From contig NZ_LOJP01000001.1 in NCBI RefSeq assembly GCF_001553785.1, forward strand, positions 3,109,670 to 3,173,669: a DNA stretch of 64,000 nt, given 5' to 3'. Positions 1 through 8,425 of the stretch are shown here, in pieces. The position numbers and the translations under genes are program-made. Position 1 is the first letter of the stretch. Each line of letters opens with the position of its first letter. Origin of the DNA: Actinoplanes sp. TFC3 (lineage in GTDB: Bacteria > Actinomycetota > Actinomycetes > Mycobacteriales > Micromonosporaceae). Below the pieces are notes generated by a model. The model was not told the origin of the DNA. It made no database searches and was given only the letters and a program-made list of their open reading frames with translations.

Positions 1-1
1 G

Positions 2-535
2 CAGGCCTGGGCCGACTTGCGCAGCCTGCTGCAGCCCGGCGACCTGGCCATCGTCGCCGCCCCCGGACTGGTCGTGCCGCCCGGGTTCGCCGCCGACCCG
101 CTGACCCCGGGCCTGCAGATGATCGGCGCTGACTACCACGGTGCACCCGGCACCGATGCGGTGGCGCTGGGAGCTGGCGACGTACCGGACATGCTGGATC
201 TGGTGGCGCGCACCCGGCCCGGCCCGTTCCGCCGGCGCACGGTCGAACTCGGCGGCTACGTCGGCATCCGGCGCGACGGACGCCTGGTCGCGATGGCCGG
301 GCAGCGCCTGCACCCGGACGGCTACACCGAGATCAGCGCGGTCTGCACCGACCTGCAGTTCCGCGGCGCCGGGCTGGCCACCCGGGTGATCGCGGCGGTG
401 GCCCACGGCATCCGGTCGCGCGGCGACGTGCCGTTCCTGCACCTGGCCGGGACCAACACCGCGGCCCGCCGGCTCTACGAGCACCTGGGCTTCGTCGTCC
501 GCACCGAAGTCGCCTTCGTCGGCGTCAGTGGATAG
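2..535 (+). CDS. GNAT-family N-acetyltransferase, 5' end outside window
   Basis: The reading frame is open to the left edge (it starts ...QAWADLRS), so the true start is probably upstream; a TTG at 17 is only the first possible start inside the window. The C-terminal half is a typical acetyl-CoA-dependent GNAT fold (FR47-like): the strand 'TEISAVCTD', the acetyl-CoA loop 'QFRGAGLATRV' (R/Q-x-x-G-x-G/A pattern), and the last motif 'NTAARRLYEHLGF'. The substrate cannot be told from sequence. It ends head-to-head with the YcnI-like gene, with a strong hairpin between the two. Confidence 0.85.
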   Translation, partial: QAWADLRSLLQPGDLAIVAAPGLVVPPGFAADPLTPGLQMIGADYHGAPGTDAVALGAGDVPDMLDLVARTRPGPFRRRTVELGGYVGIRRDGRLVAMAGQRLHPDGYTEISAVCTDLQFRGAGLATRVIAAVAHGIRSRGDVPFLHLAGTNTAARRLYEHLGFVVRTEVAFVGVSG

Positions 536-540
536 AACGC

Positions 541-572
541 TTCGGCACCGGTGACGTCTCACCGGCGCCGAA
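541..572. terminator. Bidirectional hairpin terminator between convergent genes
   Basis: Two 14-nt arms (541-554 and 559-572) pair around a CGTC loop with a single A-C mismatch. It lies between the stop codons of two convergent genes. There is no clear U-tract, as is common in high-GC actinobacteria. Confidence 0.7.
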
Positions 573-637
573 CCGCCCGGCGAACGTGGGGCCGCACTTG
601 CGCGCGTCCGCCAGGTCAGCGAACGACAAGACAACAC

Positions 638-1342
638 TCAGCTCTTCTTGCCGCGGTTGCGTCCGTAGAGGACGGCGACCGCGCCCAGCGCCACGGCGGC
701 GATGACCCATACCCACCACAGCGAACCGCCGTCGTCCTCATCGGAGTCCGCCGCCGGCTGGGCCGCCACCGTCGTAGCCGCCGGTGCGGGGGCAGCCGCG
801 GAGGCGGGCGCGCTGCTCGGCGCCGCGCCGGCCGGAGCCGCCGAGGTGGTCGTGGGCTTGGCTCCCGGCTTGAGCGTGACCAGCGGCGCCGGGTTGTCCG
901 GCTCGTCCTTGCCCTGCTCCTGGATCTCGATCCACCGCGACACCTCACCGTCGCCGTATGTTTCCAGGGTCTTGAACGACAGCCGGGTCTCGCCGTCGGG
1001 CAGCTTGGCGATCTGCACGCTCCACTCGGCGTCGGCGCCCACCTTGAGCGCCTTGCCGGCCACGGTGAACCCGTCAGCGGTGGGCGTGAACGTCCATCCC
1101 GCCGGCGCCTTGACCAGTGTGACATCGCCCGGCGCGATGCCCTCGGGCAGCACCACGCGCTCGCTCTTGATGCCGGCCGCGTCGTTCTCGGCCTCGCCGT
1201 GGAAGGTCAGCGTGACGTCGGTGGCCCCGGCGGTGTCCTTGTCGGCGCTGACTTCGACATGGGCAGCGGCGGGTCCGGCCAGCAGGAGCACACCCACACC
1301 GGCGAGCACCCCAACGGCGGACATTCGGATTTTTGTACGCAC
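638..1342 (-). CDS. YcnI-like (DUF1775) membrane-anchored copper-binding protein
   Basis: About 234 aa. A signal peptide ends in 'GPAAAHVEV', so cleavage would leave a histidine at or next to the mature N-terminus. In Bacillus YcnI this N-terminal His is the known copper(II) ligand. The DUF1775 beta-sandwich follows, then an Ala/Pro-rich linker and a single C-terminal membrane helix (WWVWVIAAVALGAVAVL) with a basic tail. The likely site is the outer face of the membrane, with a role in copper handling. The start is the GTG at 1342; an ATG at 1324 (MSAVGVL) is equally possible and neither has a strong ribosome-binding site. Copper binding is inferred from the family. No copC/copD or other ycn gene is adjacent. 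Confidence 0.8.
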   Translation of the reverse strand: MRTKIRMSAVGVLAGVGVLLLAGPAAAHVEVSADKDTAGATDVTLTFHGEAENDAAGIKSERVVLPEGIAPGDVTLVKAPAGWTFTPTADGFTVAGKALKVGADAEWSVQIAKLPDGETRLSFKTLETYGDGEVSRWIEIQEQGKDEPDNPAPLVTLKPGAKPTTTSAAPAGAAPSSAPASAAAPAPAATTVAAQPAADSDEDDGGSLWWVWVIAAVALGAVAVLYGRNRGKKS

Positions 1343-1382
1343 GGAAGAAATCTTGTCACAGCCGCCCACTAGGGTCGGTCGC

Positions 1383-2294
1383 GTGAGTGAGAAGCCGCTG
1401 CTGGCCGTTGACGCGCCGAGCCTGTACTTCCGGGCGTTCCACGGCATCCCCGAGTCCGCCGCGCGCACCGAGGCCGGTGAGCCGGTGAACGCGATCCGGG
1501 GGTTCATGGACATGCTCGCCCAGCTCATCCGCACCCGGCAGCCGGGTCGCGTGGTGTGCGCGCTGGACGCCGATTGGCGCCCGGCGTGGCGGGTCGAGCT
1601 GGTGCCCTCGTACAAGAAGCACCGGGTGGCCCACGGCGAGGTGGAGGAGGTGCCCGCGGCGCTGGAGAAGCAGGTGCCGGTGCTGCTGCAGGTGCTCGAG
1701 GCGGTCGGCATCCCGGCGTTCGGGGTCAAGGGCTATGAGGCCGACGACGTGCTGGGCACCCTCGCCGCCACCCAGCCGGGTCCGGTCGAGGTGGTCTCCG
1801 GCGACCGTGACCTGTTCCAGCTCGTCGACGACGCGCGCGGCACCCGGCTGCTCTACTGCGGGCGCGGGGTGGCCAAGCTGGAGGACAGCGATGACGCCGC
1901 GGTGCAGGCCAAGTACGGTGTGCCGGCCCGGTGGTATGCCGACTTCGCGGCGATGCGCGGGGACCCCAGCGACGGGCTGCCCGGGGTCGCCGGGGTGGGG
2001 GAGAAGACGGCGGCCCGGCTGATCGCGCGCTACGGCGGGGTCGAGGACATCATGGCCGCCTTGGACGACCCGGCGTCGGGCTTCGCGCCGGGGTTGCGTG
2101 CCAAGCTGGTGGACGCCAAGGAATACCTGGCGGCGGCGTTGCCGGTGTGCCGGGTTGCTCTGGACGTACCGTTGCCGGAATTTGATCCCGAACTGCCCAC
2201 GGCACCGCGTGACGGGGACGCGCTGATCGAGTTGGCTCGGCGCTGGAACCTGGCAAGTTCCGCGAAGCGGCTGGTTGACGCGCTGAACGGCTAG
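1383..2294 (+). CDS. 5'-3' exonuclease (flap nuclease family, ExoIX-like)
   Basis: 303 aa, the length of stand-alone homologues of the DNA polymerase I N-terminal nuclease. N-terminal PIN-type metal centre: 'LAVDAPSLYFRAF' and 'FGVKGYEADDVLGTLA', then 'VVSGDRDLFQLV'. A helix-hairpin-helix follows (GLPGVAGVGEKTAARLI), used to grip DNA behind the junction. Expected role: removing RNA primers or flaps in lagging-strand synthesis and repair. The GTG at 1383 was chosen because VSEKPLLAVD starts just before the first catalytic strand; the frame is open further upstream but that part is antisense to the YcnI-like gene. The promoter must lie in the 40 bp shared with that divergent gene. Confidence 0.9.
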   Translation: MSEKPLLAVDAPSLYFRAFHGIPESAARTEAGEPVNAIRGFMDMLAQLIRTRQPGRVVCALDADWRPAWRVELVPSYKKHRVAHGEVEEVPAALEKQVPVLLQVLEAVGIPAFGVKGYEADDVLGTLAATQPGPVEVVSGDRDLFQLVDDARGTRLLYCGRGVAKLEDSDDAAVQAKYGVPARWYADFAAMRGDPSDGLPGVAGVGEKTAARLIARYGGVEDIMAALDDPASGFAPGLRAKLVDAKEYLAAALPVCRVALDVPLPEFDPELPTAPRDGDALIELARRWNLASSAKRLVDALNG

Positions 2295-2326
2295 CCAGGA
2301 ACCTAACGACCGTTAAGCTTGCTGTT

Positions 2327-3475
2327 GTGACGGTCGAGCGCATCCTTCCCGCACCAGAGTCATACGAGCTGCTGGGCCTGGCCCAGGACATCGCCGACGG
2401 CGAGCTTGCCCCGCGCGCCGCGCTGTACGAGCAACGCGGCGAGTTCCCCCGCGACGTCCTCCGCACGCTGGGAGCCTCGGGGCTGCTGGGGCTGCCCTAC
2501 GCCGAGGAGGACGGCGGCGCCGGTCAGCCGTACGAGGTCTACCTGCAGGTCCTGGAAATCCTCGCCGGATCGTGGCTGGCCATCGCCGAAGCGGTGAGCG
2601 TGCACACCCTGGCGTGTTTCCCGGTAGCCATGTCCGGCAGCGAACGCCAGCGCAAATCGCTGCCCGACCTGCTCGGCGGTGACCTGCTGGGTGCCTACTG
2701 CCTGTCCGAACCGCACGGCGGCAGCGACGCCGCCAACCTGGCCACCAGGGCCGTGCGCGACGGCGACGACTACGTGGTCAACGGCACGAAAGCCTGGATC
2801 ACCCACGGCGGAAAAGCCGACTTCTACGCGCTGTTCTGCCGCACCGGCGGCCCCGGCGCGCCCGGCATCTCCTGCCTGATGGCCGAGGCCAGCACCCCCG
2901 GCCTGCTCCCGCAGGCCCCGGAACGGCTGATGGGCCTGCGCTCCTCGCCGCCCGCGCAGATCGTGTTCGACGACGCCCGCATCCCCGCCGACCGGCTGGT
3001 CGGCGAGGAGAACGAGGGTTTCCGCATCGCCATGCGCGCCCTGGACGCCGGCCGGCTCGGCATCGCCGCGTGCGCGGTCGGCCTCGCCCAGGCGGCGGTC
3101 GACTACGCCGCCTCGTACGCCACGCAGCGCGAGCAGTTCGGCCACCCGATCGGGGAGTTCCAGGGCCTCGGCTTCCTGCTCGCCGACATGGCCACCCAGG
3201 TCTCGGCGGCCCGCGCGCTCACCCTGGCCGCAGCCCGGCTCAAGGACGCCGGCCGGCCGTTCTCCACCGAGGCGGCCAAGGCCAAGCTGTTCGCCACCGA
3301 CACCGCGATGAAGGTGTGCACGGAGGCGGTGCAGGTGCTGGGCGGGGCGGGCTTCGTGGCCGACCATCCGGTGGAACGCTGGTTCCGCGAGGCCAAGGTG
3401 CTGCAGATCGTCGAGGGCACCAACCAGATTCAGCGGATGGTGATCGCCCGGTCCTTGACCCGGCGCACCACCTGA
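2327..3475 (+). CDS. Acyl-CoA dehydrogenase
   Basis: 382 aa, full length for the FAD-dependent acyl-CoA dehydrogenase family, which oxidises acyl-CoA to trans-2-enoyl-CoA and passes electrons to ETF. Visible: the N-terminal helical domain, the flavin/substrate strand region 'YCLSEPHGGSDAANL', the 'WITHGGKADFY' segment, and the C-terminal helical domain with 'QILEGTNQIQR-like' text reading LQIVEGTNQIQRMV, which carries the catalytic-base glutamate found in short- and medium-chain enzymes. Start is the GTG at 2327. It lies 32 bp after the exonuclease and may be co-transcribed. Chain-length preference cannot be read. An Lrp-type regulator follows on the same strand. Confidence 0.92.
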   Translation: MTVERILPAPESYELLGLAQDIADGELAPRAALYEQRGEFPRDVLRTLGASGLLGLPYAEEDGGAGQPYEVYLQVLEILAGSWLAIAEAVSVHTLACFPVAMSGSERQRKSLPDLLGGDLLGAYCLSEPHGGSDAANLATRAVRDGDDYVVNGTKAWITHGGKADFYALFCRTGGPGAPGISCLMAEASTPGLLPQAPERLMGLRSSPPAQIVFDDARIPADRLVGEENEGFRIAMRALDAGRLGIAACAVGLAQAAVDYAASYATQREQFGHPIGEFQGLGFLLADMATQVSAARALTLAAARLKDAGRPFSTEAAKAKLFATDTAMKVCTEAVQVLGGAGFVADHPVERWFREAKVLQIVEGTNQIQRMVIARSLTRRTT

Positions 3476-3545
3476 TCTCCCGCCTCCCGGCTTTTTGTGC
3501 CGCGGGCTTTCTGCCTTCCGCGGGGGCTTTCTGTATCGTGTCGCC

Positions 3546-4001
3546 GTGGAAGAGATCGATCGGGCGATCGTCAGTGCCCTCACCGCGGACGGGCGACTGT
3601 CCTACACCGATCTCGCCGAGCGCGTCGGCCTGAGCGTGTCGGCGGTACATCAGCGCGTCCGCCGCCTGGAGCAGCGCGGTGTGATCGCCGGCTACACCGC
3701 CCGGGTGTCCTACGAGGCGCTGGAGCTGCCGCTGACCGCCTTCGTGGCGATCCGCCCCTTCGACCCGTCGCAACCCGACGACGCCCCGGACCGCCTGGCC
3801 CACCTGGCCGAGATCGACTCCTGCTACTCGGTGGCCGGCGAGGACTTCTACATGCTGCTGGTCCGCGTCGGCAGCCCCGCTGATCTCGAACGCCTGCTGC
3901 AGGAGATCCGCACGGCCGCCAATGTCACCACGCGCACCACGGTGGTGCTCAGCACGCCGTACGAGAACCGCCCCCCGCGCATTCGCACTGAGCTGGGCTG
4001 A
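3546..4001 (+). CDS. Lrp/AsnC-family transcriptional regulator
   Basis: 151 aa from the GTG at 3546 (VEEIDRAIVSAL). The N-terminal winged helix has the family pattern 'DRAIVSALTADGRLSYTDLAERVGLS' followed by the recognition helix 'AVHQRVRRLEQRG'. A RAM (amino-acid-binding) domain with the 'VAGEDFYMLLVRV' strand follows. These proteins sense amino acids or related metabolites and form multimers on DNA. It lies 70 bp after the acyl-CoA dehydrogenase gene, so that gene is one possible target; the lysine locus 3-5 kb away is another. Both are inference. Confidence 0.88.
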   Translation: MEEIDRAIVSALTADGRLSYTDLAERVGLSVSAVHQRVRRLEQRGVIAGYTARVSYEALELPLTAFVAIRPFDPSQPDDAPDRLAHLAEIDSCYSVAGEDFYMLLVRVGSPADLERLLQEIRTAANVTTRTTVVLSTPYENRPPRIRTELG

Positions 4002-4081
4002 CCCATCGTCATACCGCTGGGGTATCGCCCCTGACCCAGACGGTCTTGGACCTCCCGGCGCAGCGCCCGCACGATCAAGGC

Positions 4082-4813
4082 ATGAATGACGCGAAGATCG
4101 CCCTGATCACCGGGGCCAACAAGGGCATCGGGTACGAGATCGCGGCCGGCCTGGCAGCGCTGGGCTACCGCGTGGGTGTCGGTGCCCGCGACCAGAAACG
4201 GCGGGACGACGCGGTCGCCCGGCTGCGTGACACCGGCGCCGACGCCTTCGGAGTTCCCCTGGACGTCACCGATGACCACAGCGTCGCGGCCGCCGCCGAG
4301 CTGATCGCCCAGCAGGGTGGCCGGCTGGACGCCCTGGTCAACAACGCCGGCGTCACCGGCGGGCACCCCCAGCAGCCGAGCACCGTCGATCCCGCCGTCC
4401 TTCGCACGGTGGTGGAAACCAACGTCATCGGCGTCGTCCGGGTCACCAACGCGATGCTGCCGCTGCTGCGCCGCTCGCCCTCCCCGCGGATCGTGAACCT
4501 GTCCAGCAGCGTCGGCTCCTTGACCCGCCAGTCCGGCCCCGGCAGCGCGACCACCACCGGTCCGGTAGCGGTTGCCTACGCGCCATCGAAGACGTTCCTG
4601 AACGCGGTCACCTTGCAGTACGTGAAGGAACTGGCCGGCACGAACGTTCTCATCAACTGCGCGTGCCCCGGCTTCGTGGCTACTGACCTGAACGGGTTCC
4701 GCGGTGTTCGTACCCCTGTGGAAGGCGCCGCTACTGCTATCCGTCTGGCGACGTTGCCTGACGGCGGCCCTACGGGCGGGTTCTTCGAGGACGCCGGCGT
4801 CATTCCCTGGTAA
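4082..4813 (+). CDS. Short-chain dehydrogenase/reductase (carbonyl-reductase-like)
   Basis: 243 aa classical SDR. The cofactor loop TGANKGIG spans residues 10-17, NNAG is at 87-90, the active-site serine cluster at 141-143, and Y166-x-x-x-K170. An Arg-rich segment after the second strand (GARDQKRRD) suggests NADPH rather than NADH. The 'TGANKGIGYEIA' start and the extended loop before the catalytic Tyr resemble carbonyl reductases of the CBR1 type. Substrate unknown. The ATG at 4082 is used; the frame extends further upstream without a better start. No operon partner is evident. Confidence 0.9.
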   Translation: MNDAKIALITGANKGIGYEIAAGLAALGYRVGVGARDQKRRDDAVARLRDTGADAFGVPLDVTDDHSVAAAAELIAQQGGRLDALVNNAGVTGGHPQQPSTVDPAVLRTVVETNVIGVVRVTNAMLPLLRRSPSPRIVNLSSSVGSLTRQSGPGSATTTGPVAVAYAPSKTFLNAVTLQYVKELAGTNVLINCACPGFVATDLNGFRGVRTPVEGAATAIRLATLPDGGPTGGFFEDAGVIPW

Positions 4814-5039
4814 GCCGTTCCGGCAGACCGCGTGGTCAGCTTTCCTCCTCATCGAGTAGACAAAGAGCCTGCCGTGCAGCGCGCCGCTCCAGACCGTCTC
4901 GACCCGTACGAACTAGTATCCTAGGACGCAAGACGCGATGTGCGGCACCTAACGCGCTGAGTCACTGGATCGGAACAAACAAAGAAGCCGGCGTCAGGAG
5001 AGTCGGGCGGAGGGAGCTCTGGGCGCAGGGGAGCGGAGT

Positions 5040-5717
5040 TCAGGGCGTGAACCGGTACCCGATCCCGGGCTCGGTGATCAGGTACCGCGGCCGCCCCGGG
5101 TCCGGTTCGATCTTCCGGCGCAGGTTCGCCAGGTGGACGCGCAGGTAGCCCGTCTCGTTCTCGTACGCCGGCCCCCACACCTCGCGCAGCAGCTGCTTCT
5201 GGGCGACCAGTTTGTCCGGGTGGCGGGTCAAGGTTTCCAGCATCCGCCATTCGATGGGGGTCAGGCGTACCTCTTGCCCGCTCGCCGTGGTCAGGCGTTT
5301 GGCGGCCAGGTCGATCGAGAAGTCCGCTGTGGTGACGGCCGCCGCCTCGGGTGCGGAGGTGGCGCGGCGCAGGGCGGCTCGGATGCGGGCGAGGAGTTCG
5401 TCCATGCCGAAGGGTTTGGTGACGTAGTCGTCGGCGCCGGCGTCGAGGGCTTCGACTTTGCCAGCCTGGTCGTCGCGGGCGGACAGGATGATGATCGGGA
5501 TGCTGGTCCAGCCGCGGAGGCCCCGGACTACGTCGACGCCGTCGATGTCGGGTAGGCCGAGGTCGACGATGGCCAGGTCGGGCACGGTCAGGCCGGCTTC
5601 GGTGAGGGCTTCGGTGCCGGTGGCGGCGGTGCGTACGTCGTACTTGCGGGCGCTGAGGTTGATGCGCAGCGCGCGGCGTAGCTGGTCGTCGTCGTCCACG
5701 ACAAGGATGCGGCTCAT
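5040..5717 (-). CDS. KdpE/OmpR-type response regulator without adjacent kinase
   Basis: 225 aa. The receiver domain has the acidic pocket D8-D10, phospho-acceptor D52 (LAIVDLGLPD) and K101 (YVTKPF). The C-terminal winged helix carries 'LTPIEWRMLETLTRHPDKLV' and 'VHLANLRRKIEPDPGRPRYL', the form typical of KdpE. KdpE normally pairs with the turgor/K+ sensor KdpD and drives kdpFABC. Neither kdpD nor kdpFABC lies beside it here; the upstream neighbour is a methyltransferase. The 226 bp on its 3' side (4814-5039) holds no gene. Confidence 0.9.
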   Translation of the reverse strand: MSRILVVDDDDQLRRALRINLSARKYDVRTAATGTEALTEAGLTVPDLAIVDLGLPDIDGVDVVRGLRGWTSIPIIILSARDDQAGKVEALDAGADDYVTKPFGMDELLARIRAALRRATSAPEAAAVTTADFSIDLAAKRLTTASGQEVRLTPIEWRMLETLTRHPDKLVAQKQLLREVWGPAYENETGYLRVHLANLRRKIEPDPGRPRYLITEPGIGYRFTP

Positions 5718-5846
5718 TGCCTCCGATTGTGCATGATCACCGGGCGGTCGAGCATGGTGGCCGTGGATGCCGGGCAGCCGCTGACGGGCGCCGATGGTGC
5801 GGGTGGGGATGTCAGCGGCTGGCCGGGCTGGGGTCGTTGGTGGCGG

Positions 5847-6578
5847 TCAGCTCTGCAGTGAGGCGCGGGCGCATTCGGTGATGTAGGGCAGCTCGAACTC
5901 GGGGCGGCCGGCCAGGTCAGGGTGGGTTCGGGTGAGGGTACGGACCTCGTCGAGGACGGCGGCGCGGTCGGTGTCGCTGAGCAGGATGATGTAGCTGCGG
6001 CTGGCGACCATGTCGAGTAGTTGGTCGGCGGTCAAGCGGTGGGTCCAGGGGAAGTCGCGGCGTTCGACGGGGCCGAAGGGTGGGTTCATGCGCGCGTCGC
6101 GTTCCATTTCGGGGGAGCCGATGATCTCTCCGAGGCGGCGGACCCAGTCGGTGCGTTCGTCGCGCAGGTTCCAGATCAGTGCGAGGGTGGCGCCGGGGGA
6201 CAGGACGCGGGCGAGTTCGGGGATGGCGCGGTGCGGGTCGACCCAGTGCCAGGCCTGAGCGCAGACGGCGGCGTCGAGGCTGTGGTCGGGCAGGGGGATG
6301 GCTTCGGCGGTGCCGACGTGGGTGGGTACGCCGGGCAGCACGGCCCGTAGCTGGTCGAGCATCTCGGCGGAGGGGTCGACGGCGGTGACATCGAGGCCGC
6401 GGGCGGCGATCTGTCGGGTGAGTTTGCCGGTTCCGGCGCCGAGGTCGAGGACTTTCGGGCGTCCTGCGGGCAGGAGCCAGTCAAGTGCTTGCGAGGGGTA
6501 CGGTGGCCGGCCGCGCTCATACTGTGACGCCGCGGCTCCGAATGAAAGAGCTCCCGACGGCTGGGGTTCAGACGACAT
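5847..6578 (-). CDS. Class I SAM-dependent methyltransferase
   Basis: About 243 aa. The SAM-binding motif I is 'KVLDLGAGTGKLTRQIA', followed by the acidic end of strand 2 (VTAVDPSAEML) and 'DAAVCAQAWHWVD' as motif IV. The 'FGAAASQYERGRPPYP' N-terminus is typical of the Methyltransf_11 / trans-aconitate-methyltransferase-like group. Substrate unknown. The start at 6578 is preceded by GGAAGCTGGAG; an alternative ATG at 6596 has AGGAAAG directly upstream and would add six residues. The gene is divergent from the CsbD-like gene. Confidence 0.85.
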   Translation of the reverse strand: MSSEPQPSGALSFGAAASQYERGRPPYPSQALDWLLPAGRPKVLDLGAGTGKLTRQIAARGLDVTAVDPSAEMLDQLRAVLPGVPTHVGTAEAIPLPDHSLDAAVCAQAWHWVDPHRAIPELARVLSPGATLALIWNLRDERTDWVRRLGEIIGSPEMERDARMNPPFGPVERRDFPWTHRLTADQLLDMVASRSYIILLSDTDRAAVLDEVRTLTRTHPDLAGRPEFELPYITECARASLQS

Positions 6579-6670
6579 CGCTCCAGCTTCCCTCATCTTT
6601 CCTATTATCCTAGGACACTTTAGAAGGTGTGCATGGGGGTACAGCCGATATGGGGTTGAAAGCGAGAGAC

Positions 6671-6696
6671 GTTTTAAAAACGCGACCTTCGGGCAC
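6671..6696 (+). promoter_or_regulatory. Sigma-B-type stress promoter of the CsbD-like gene
   Basis: GTTTT at 6671 and GGGCAC at 6691, with 16 nt between GTTT and GGGCAC. This matches the general-stress sigma-B consensus of actinobacteria (GnnT-N14-16-GGGTAy). It lies 38 bp before the start codon of a CsbD-like protein, a family typically under sigma-B. Confidence 0.6.
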
Positions 6697-6733
6697 TGGA
6701 TCATCAACGGCAACAACGGAAAGGGTCGTGACG

Positions 6734-6925
6734 ATGAGCTTCTCTGACAAGGTCAAGAACAAGGCCGACGAGCTGACCGGTAAGGCGAAGCAGGGCATCG
6801 GCGATCTGCGTGATGACGAGCAGATGATCGCGGACGGTCAGCGCCAGGAGGCTGCGGCGCGTACGCGGCAGGCCGGTGAGCACATCAAGGATGCCGGGCA
6901 CAACGTCAAGGACGCCTTGAGCTGA
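6734..6925 (+). CDS. CsbD-like general stress protein
   Basis: 63 aa, hydrophilic and probably helical. It begins MSFSDKVKNKADELTGKAKQ, the hallmark of the CsbD family, whose members are strongly induced by general stress but have no proven biochemical role. The ATG at 6734 was chosen because GGAAAGGG (6718-6725) sits 8 nt upstream; the in-frame GTG at 6728 is too close to it. A sigma-B-like promoter lies upstream and a strong intrinsic terminator just downstream, so it looks like a single-gene unit. Confidence 0.9.
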   Translation: MSFSDKVKNKADELTGKAKQGIGDLRDDEQMIADGQRQEAAARTRQAGEHIKDAGHNVKDALS

Positions 6926-6942
6926 TCCACCCAGTTTCGTGC

Positions 6943-6973
6943 AACGCCCCGGGGTTCACTCCGGGGCGTTTTG
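6943..6973 (+). terminator. Intrinsic terminator of the CsbD gene, inside the kamA 3' end
   Basis: Perfect 10-bp stem (6943-6952 with 6961-6970), an 8-nt loop, then TTTTG. The right arm encodes the last residues of kamA on the other strand and the loop holds its stop codon. Confidence 0.85.
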
Positions 6974-8311
6974 CTTGCGCCACCAGTCCTGCCCGGATTG
7001 CGGCAGCGTGTCGATCGGGTCGTAGTAGGCGTGGAGCTTGTTCAGCGCGTCGGCGTCGTCGTGTTCCAGCGAGGTGCGGTAGTTCTTGGTCCAGTAGGAG
7101 ATGCCGTGTTCGCGGTCGTACTCGGTGAGCATGTGGACCCAGCGTTTGCCGACGTAGGGGACGTCGCAGACGATGCGCGGGGTGGCGTAGCCGGGTAGGT
7201 AGCCCATCATGTCGTGTTGCAGTTGCTGGGCGTACCAGACGGGCACGCGCCAGTGTTCGGCGTTCGGGATCATGTCGCACATGTAGAAGTAGTACGGCAG
7301 GATGCCGGCTTCTCCTTGCAGGCCGAAGCACAGGTCGAGCAGGTCGGTGGTGGTGGCGTTGACGCCGCGCATGAGTACGCCTTGGTTGCGGACGTCGCGG
7401 ATGCCGACTTCGAGCAGGGTGCGGGCGGCGCGGGCGACCAGTGGGGTCAGCGAGTTGACGTGGTTGATGTGGGTGTGCACGGCGAGGTTGACGCCGCGGC
7501 GTTCGGCGGTGATGGCCACGCGGTTGAGGCCTTCGACGACGTCGGGTTGCAGCCAGTGCTGGGGCAGGCCCATGAGGGCTTTGGTGGCGAGCCGGATGTC
7601 GCGCACGGTGGGGACGCTGAGCAGGCCCATGAGGTAGGTCTCGAGTTGTTTCCAGGGCACGTTGGCGACGTCGCCGCCGGAGACTACGACGTCGCGGACG
7701 CCGGGGTGGTTCTTGAGGTAGGTCAGGTGGGCGTCGTAGCGGTCGACGGGTTTGAGGGTGAGGCGCAGTTTGTCGACGGCGGGGGTGCTGTTGCCGACGA
7801 GGTCCATGCGGGTGCAGTGCCCGCAGTATTGGGGGCAGGTGCTGAGGAGTTCGGCGAGGACTTTGGTGGGGTAGCGGTGGGTGAGTCCTTCGGCTACCCA
7901 CATGTCGTGTTCGTGCAGGCTGTCGCGGGTGGCGTGGGGGTGTGAGGGCCAGTCGAGGTGGCGGTCGGTGGCGACGGGGATCATGTAGCGGCGGATGGGG
8001 TCGGCGTAGAAGGCGGCTGTGGTGATGGCGCCGTCGGGGACCATGGTGTTGAGCATCTGGGGTGGGACGAGCATGGACATCGTTGCCAGGCGTTGCTGGT
8101 CGGTTTCGAGGTCGGCGTAGAAGGCTTCGTCGAGCAGGTCACCCATGACGGCGCGGAGTTGTTTGATGTTTTTGATGCAGTTCACGCGTTGCCATTGGGC
8201 GTTTTCCCATTGGGTGGTGGTGGTGTCGCGCCAGCCGGGGAAGCGGGTCCAGTCGGGTTCGGTGAGGGTGCGGCGCTGGTAGATGTATGGCTGGCCGGCG
8301 GTCTGGGTCAC
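6956..8311 (-). CDS. kamA: Lysine 2,3-aminomutase (KamA-family radical SAM/PLP enzyme)
   Basis: 451 aa. The radical-SAM cluster motif C159-x3-C163-x2-C166 (CPQYCGHC) is intact, and the candidate PLP lysine is K389 in VGKRW, at the expected place near the C-terminus. The reaction is L-lysine to L-beta-lysine, the first step of lysine degradation through 3,5-diaminohexanoate. The GTG at 8311 was chosen because a strong GGGAGG lies 6-7 nt upstream; the much longer open frame before it is antisense to kdd. It is divergent from kdd with 114 bp between them, so both arms of the pathway share a promoter region. Specificity for lysine rather than glutamate or arginine is inferred from the neighbours kdd, kamD, kamE and kal. 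Confidence 0.88.
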   Translation of the reverse strand: MTQTAGQPYIYQRRTLTEPDWTRFPGWRDTTTTQWENAQWQRVNCIKNIKQLRAVMGDLLDEAFYADLETDQQRLATMSMLVPPQMLNTMVPDGAITTAAFYADPIRRYMIPVATDRHLDWPSHPHATRDSLHEHDMWVAEGLTHRYPTKVLAELLSTCPQYCGHCTRMDLVGNSTPAVDKLRLTLKPVDRYDAHLTYLKNHPGVRDVVVSGGDVANVPWKQLETYLMGLLSVPTVRDIRLATKALMGLPQHWLQPDVVEGLNRVAITAERRGVNLAVHTHINHVNSLTPLVARAARTLLEVGIRDVRNQGVLMRGVNATTTDLLDLCFGLQGEAGILPYYFYMCDMIPNAEHWRVPVWYAQQLQHDMMGYLPGYATPRIVCDVPYVGKRWVHMLTEYDREHGISYWTKNYRTSLEHDDADALNKLHAYYDPIDTLPQSGQDWWRKQNAPE

Positions 8312-8425
8312 CGTTGCCTCCCGGAGCTGTTTGGCGATCTTTCCGACGGTACTGGAGATTCTCCTGCCGGGGAACTGTGCGCCGAAAGGATTTACGGTTT
8401 GACGGCGGTGTGACAGGCTTTTCGC

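Noticed and set aside
2327..3475. Acyl-CoA dehydrogenase as part of the lysine pathway (crotonyl/butyryl-CoA step)
   Set aside because: It is 3.5 kb from kamA, separated by unrelated genes; chain-length specificity cannot be read, so no link is claimed.
4914..6615. TATCCTAGGAC present both at about 4915 and 6604
   Set aside because: Two copies of an 11-mer with a TCCTAGGA palindrome are suggestive, but no shared regulatory context was found and chance cannot be excluded.
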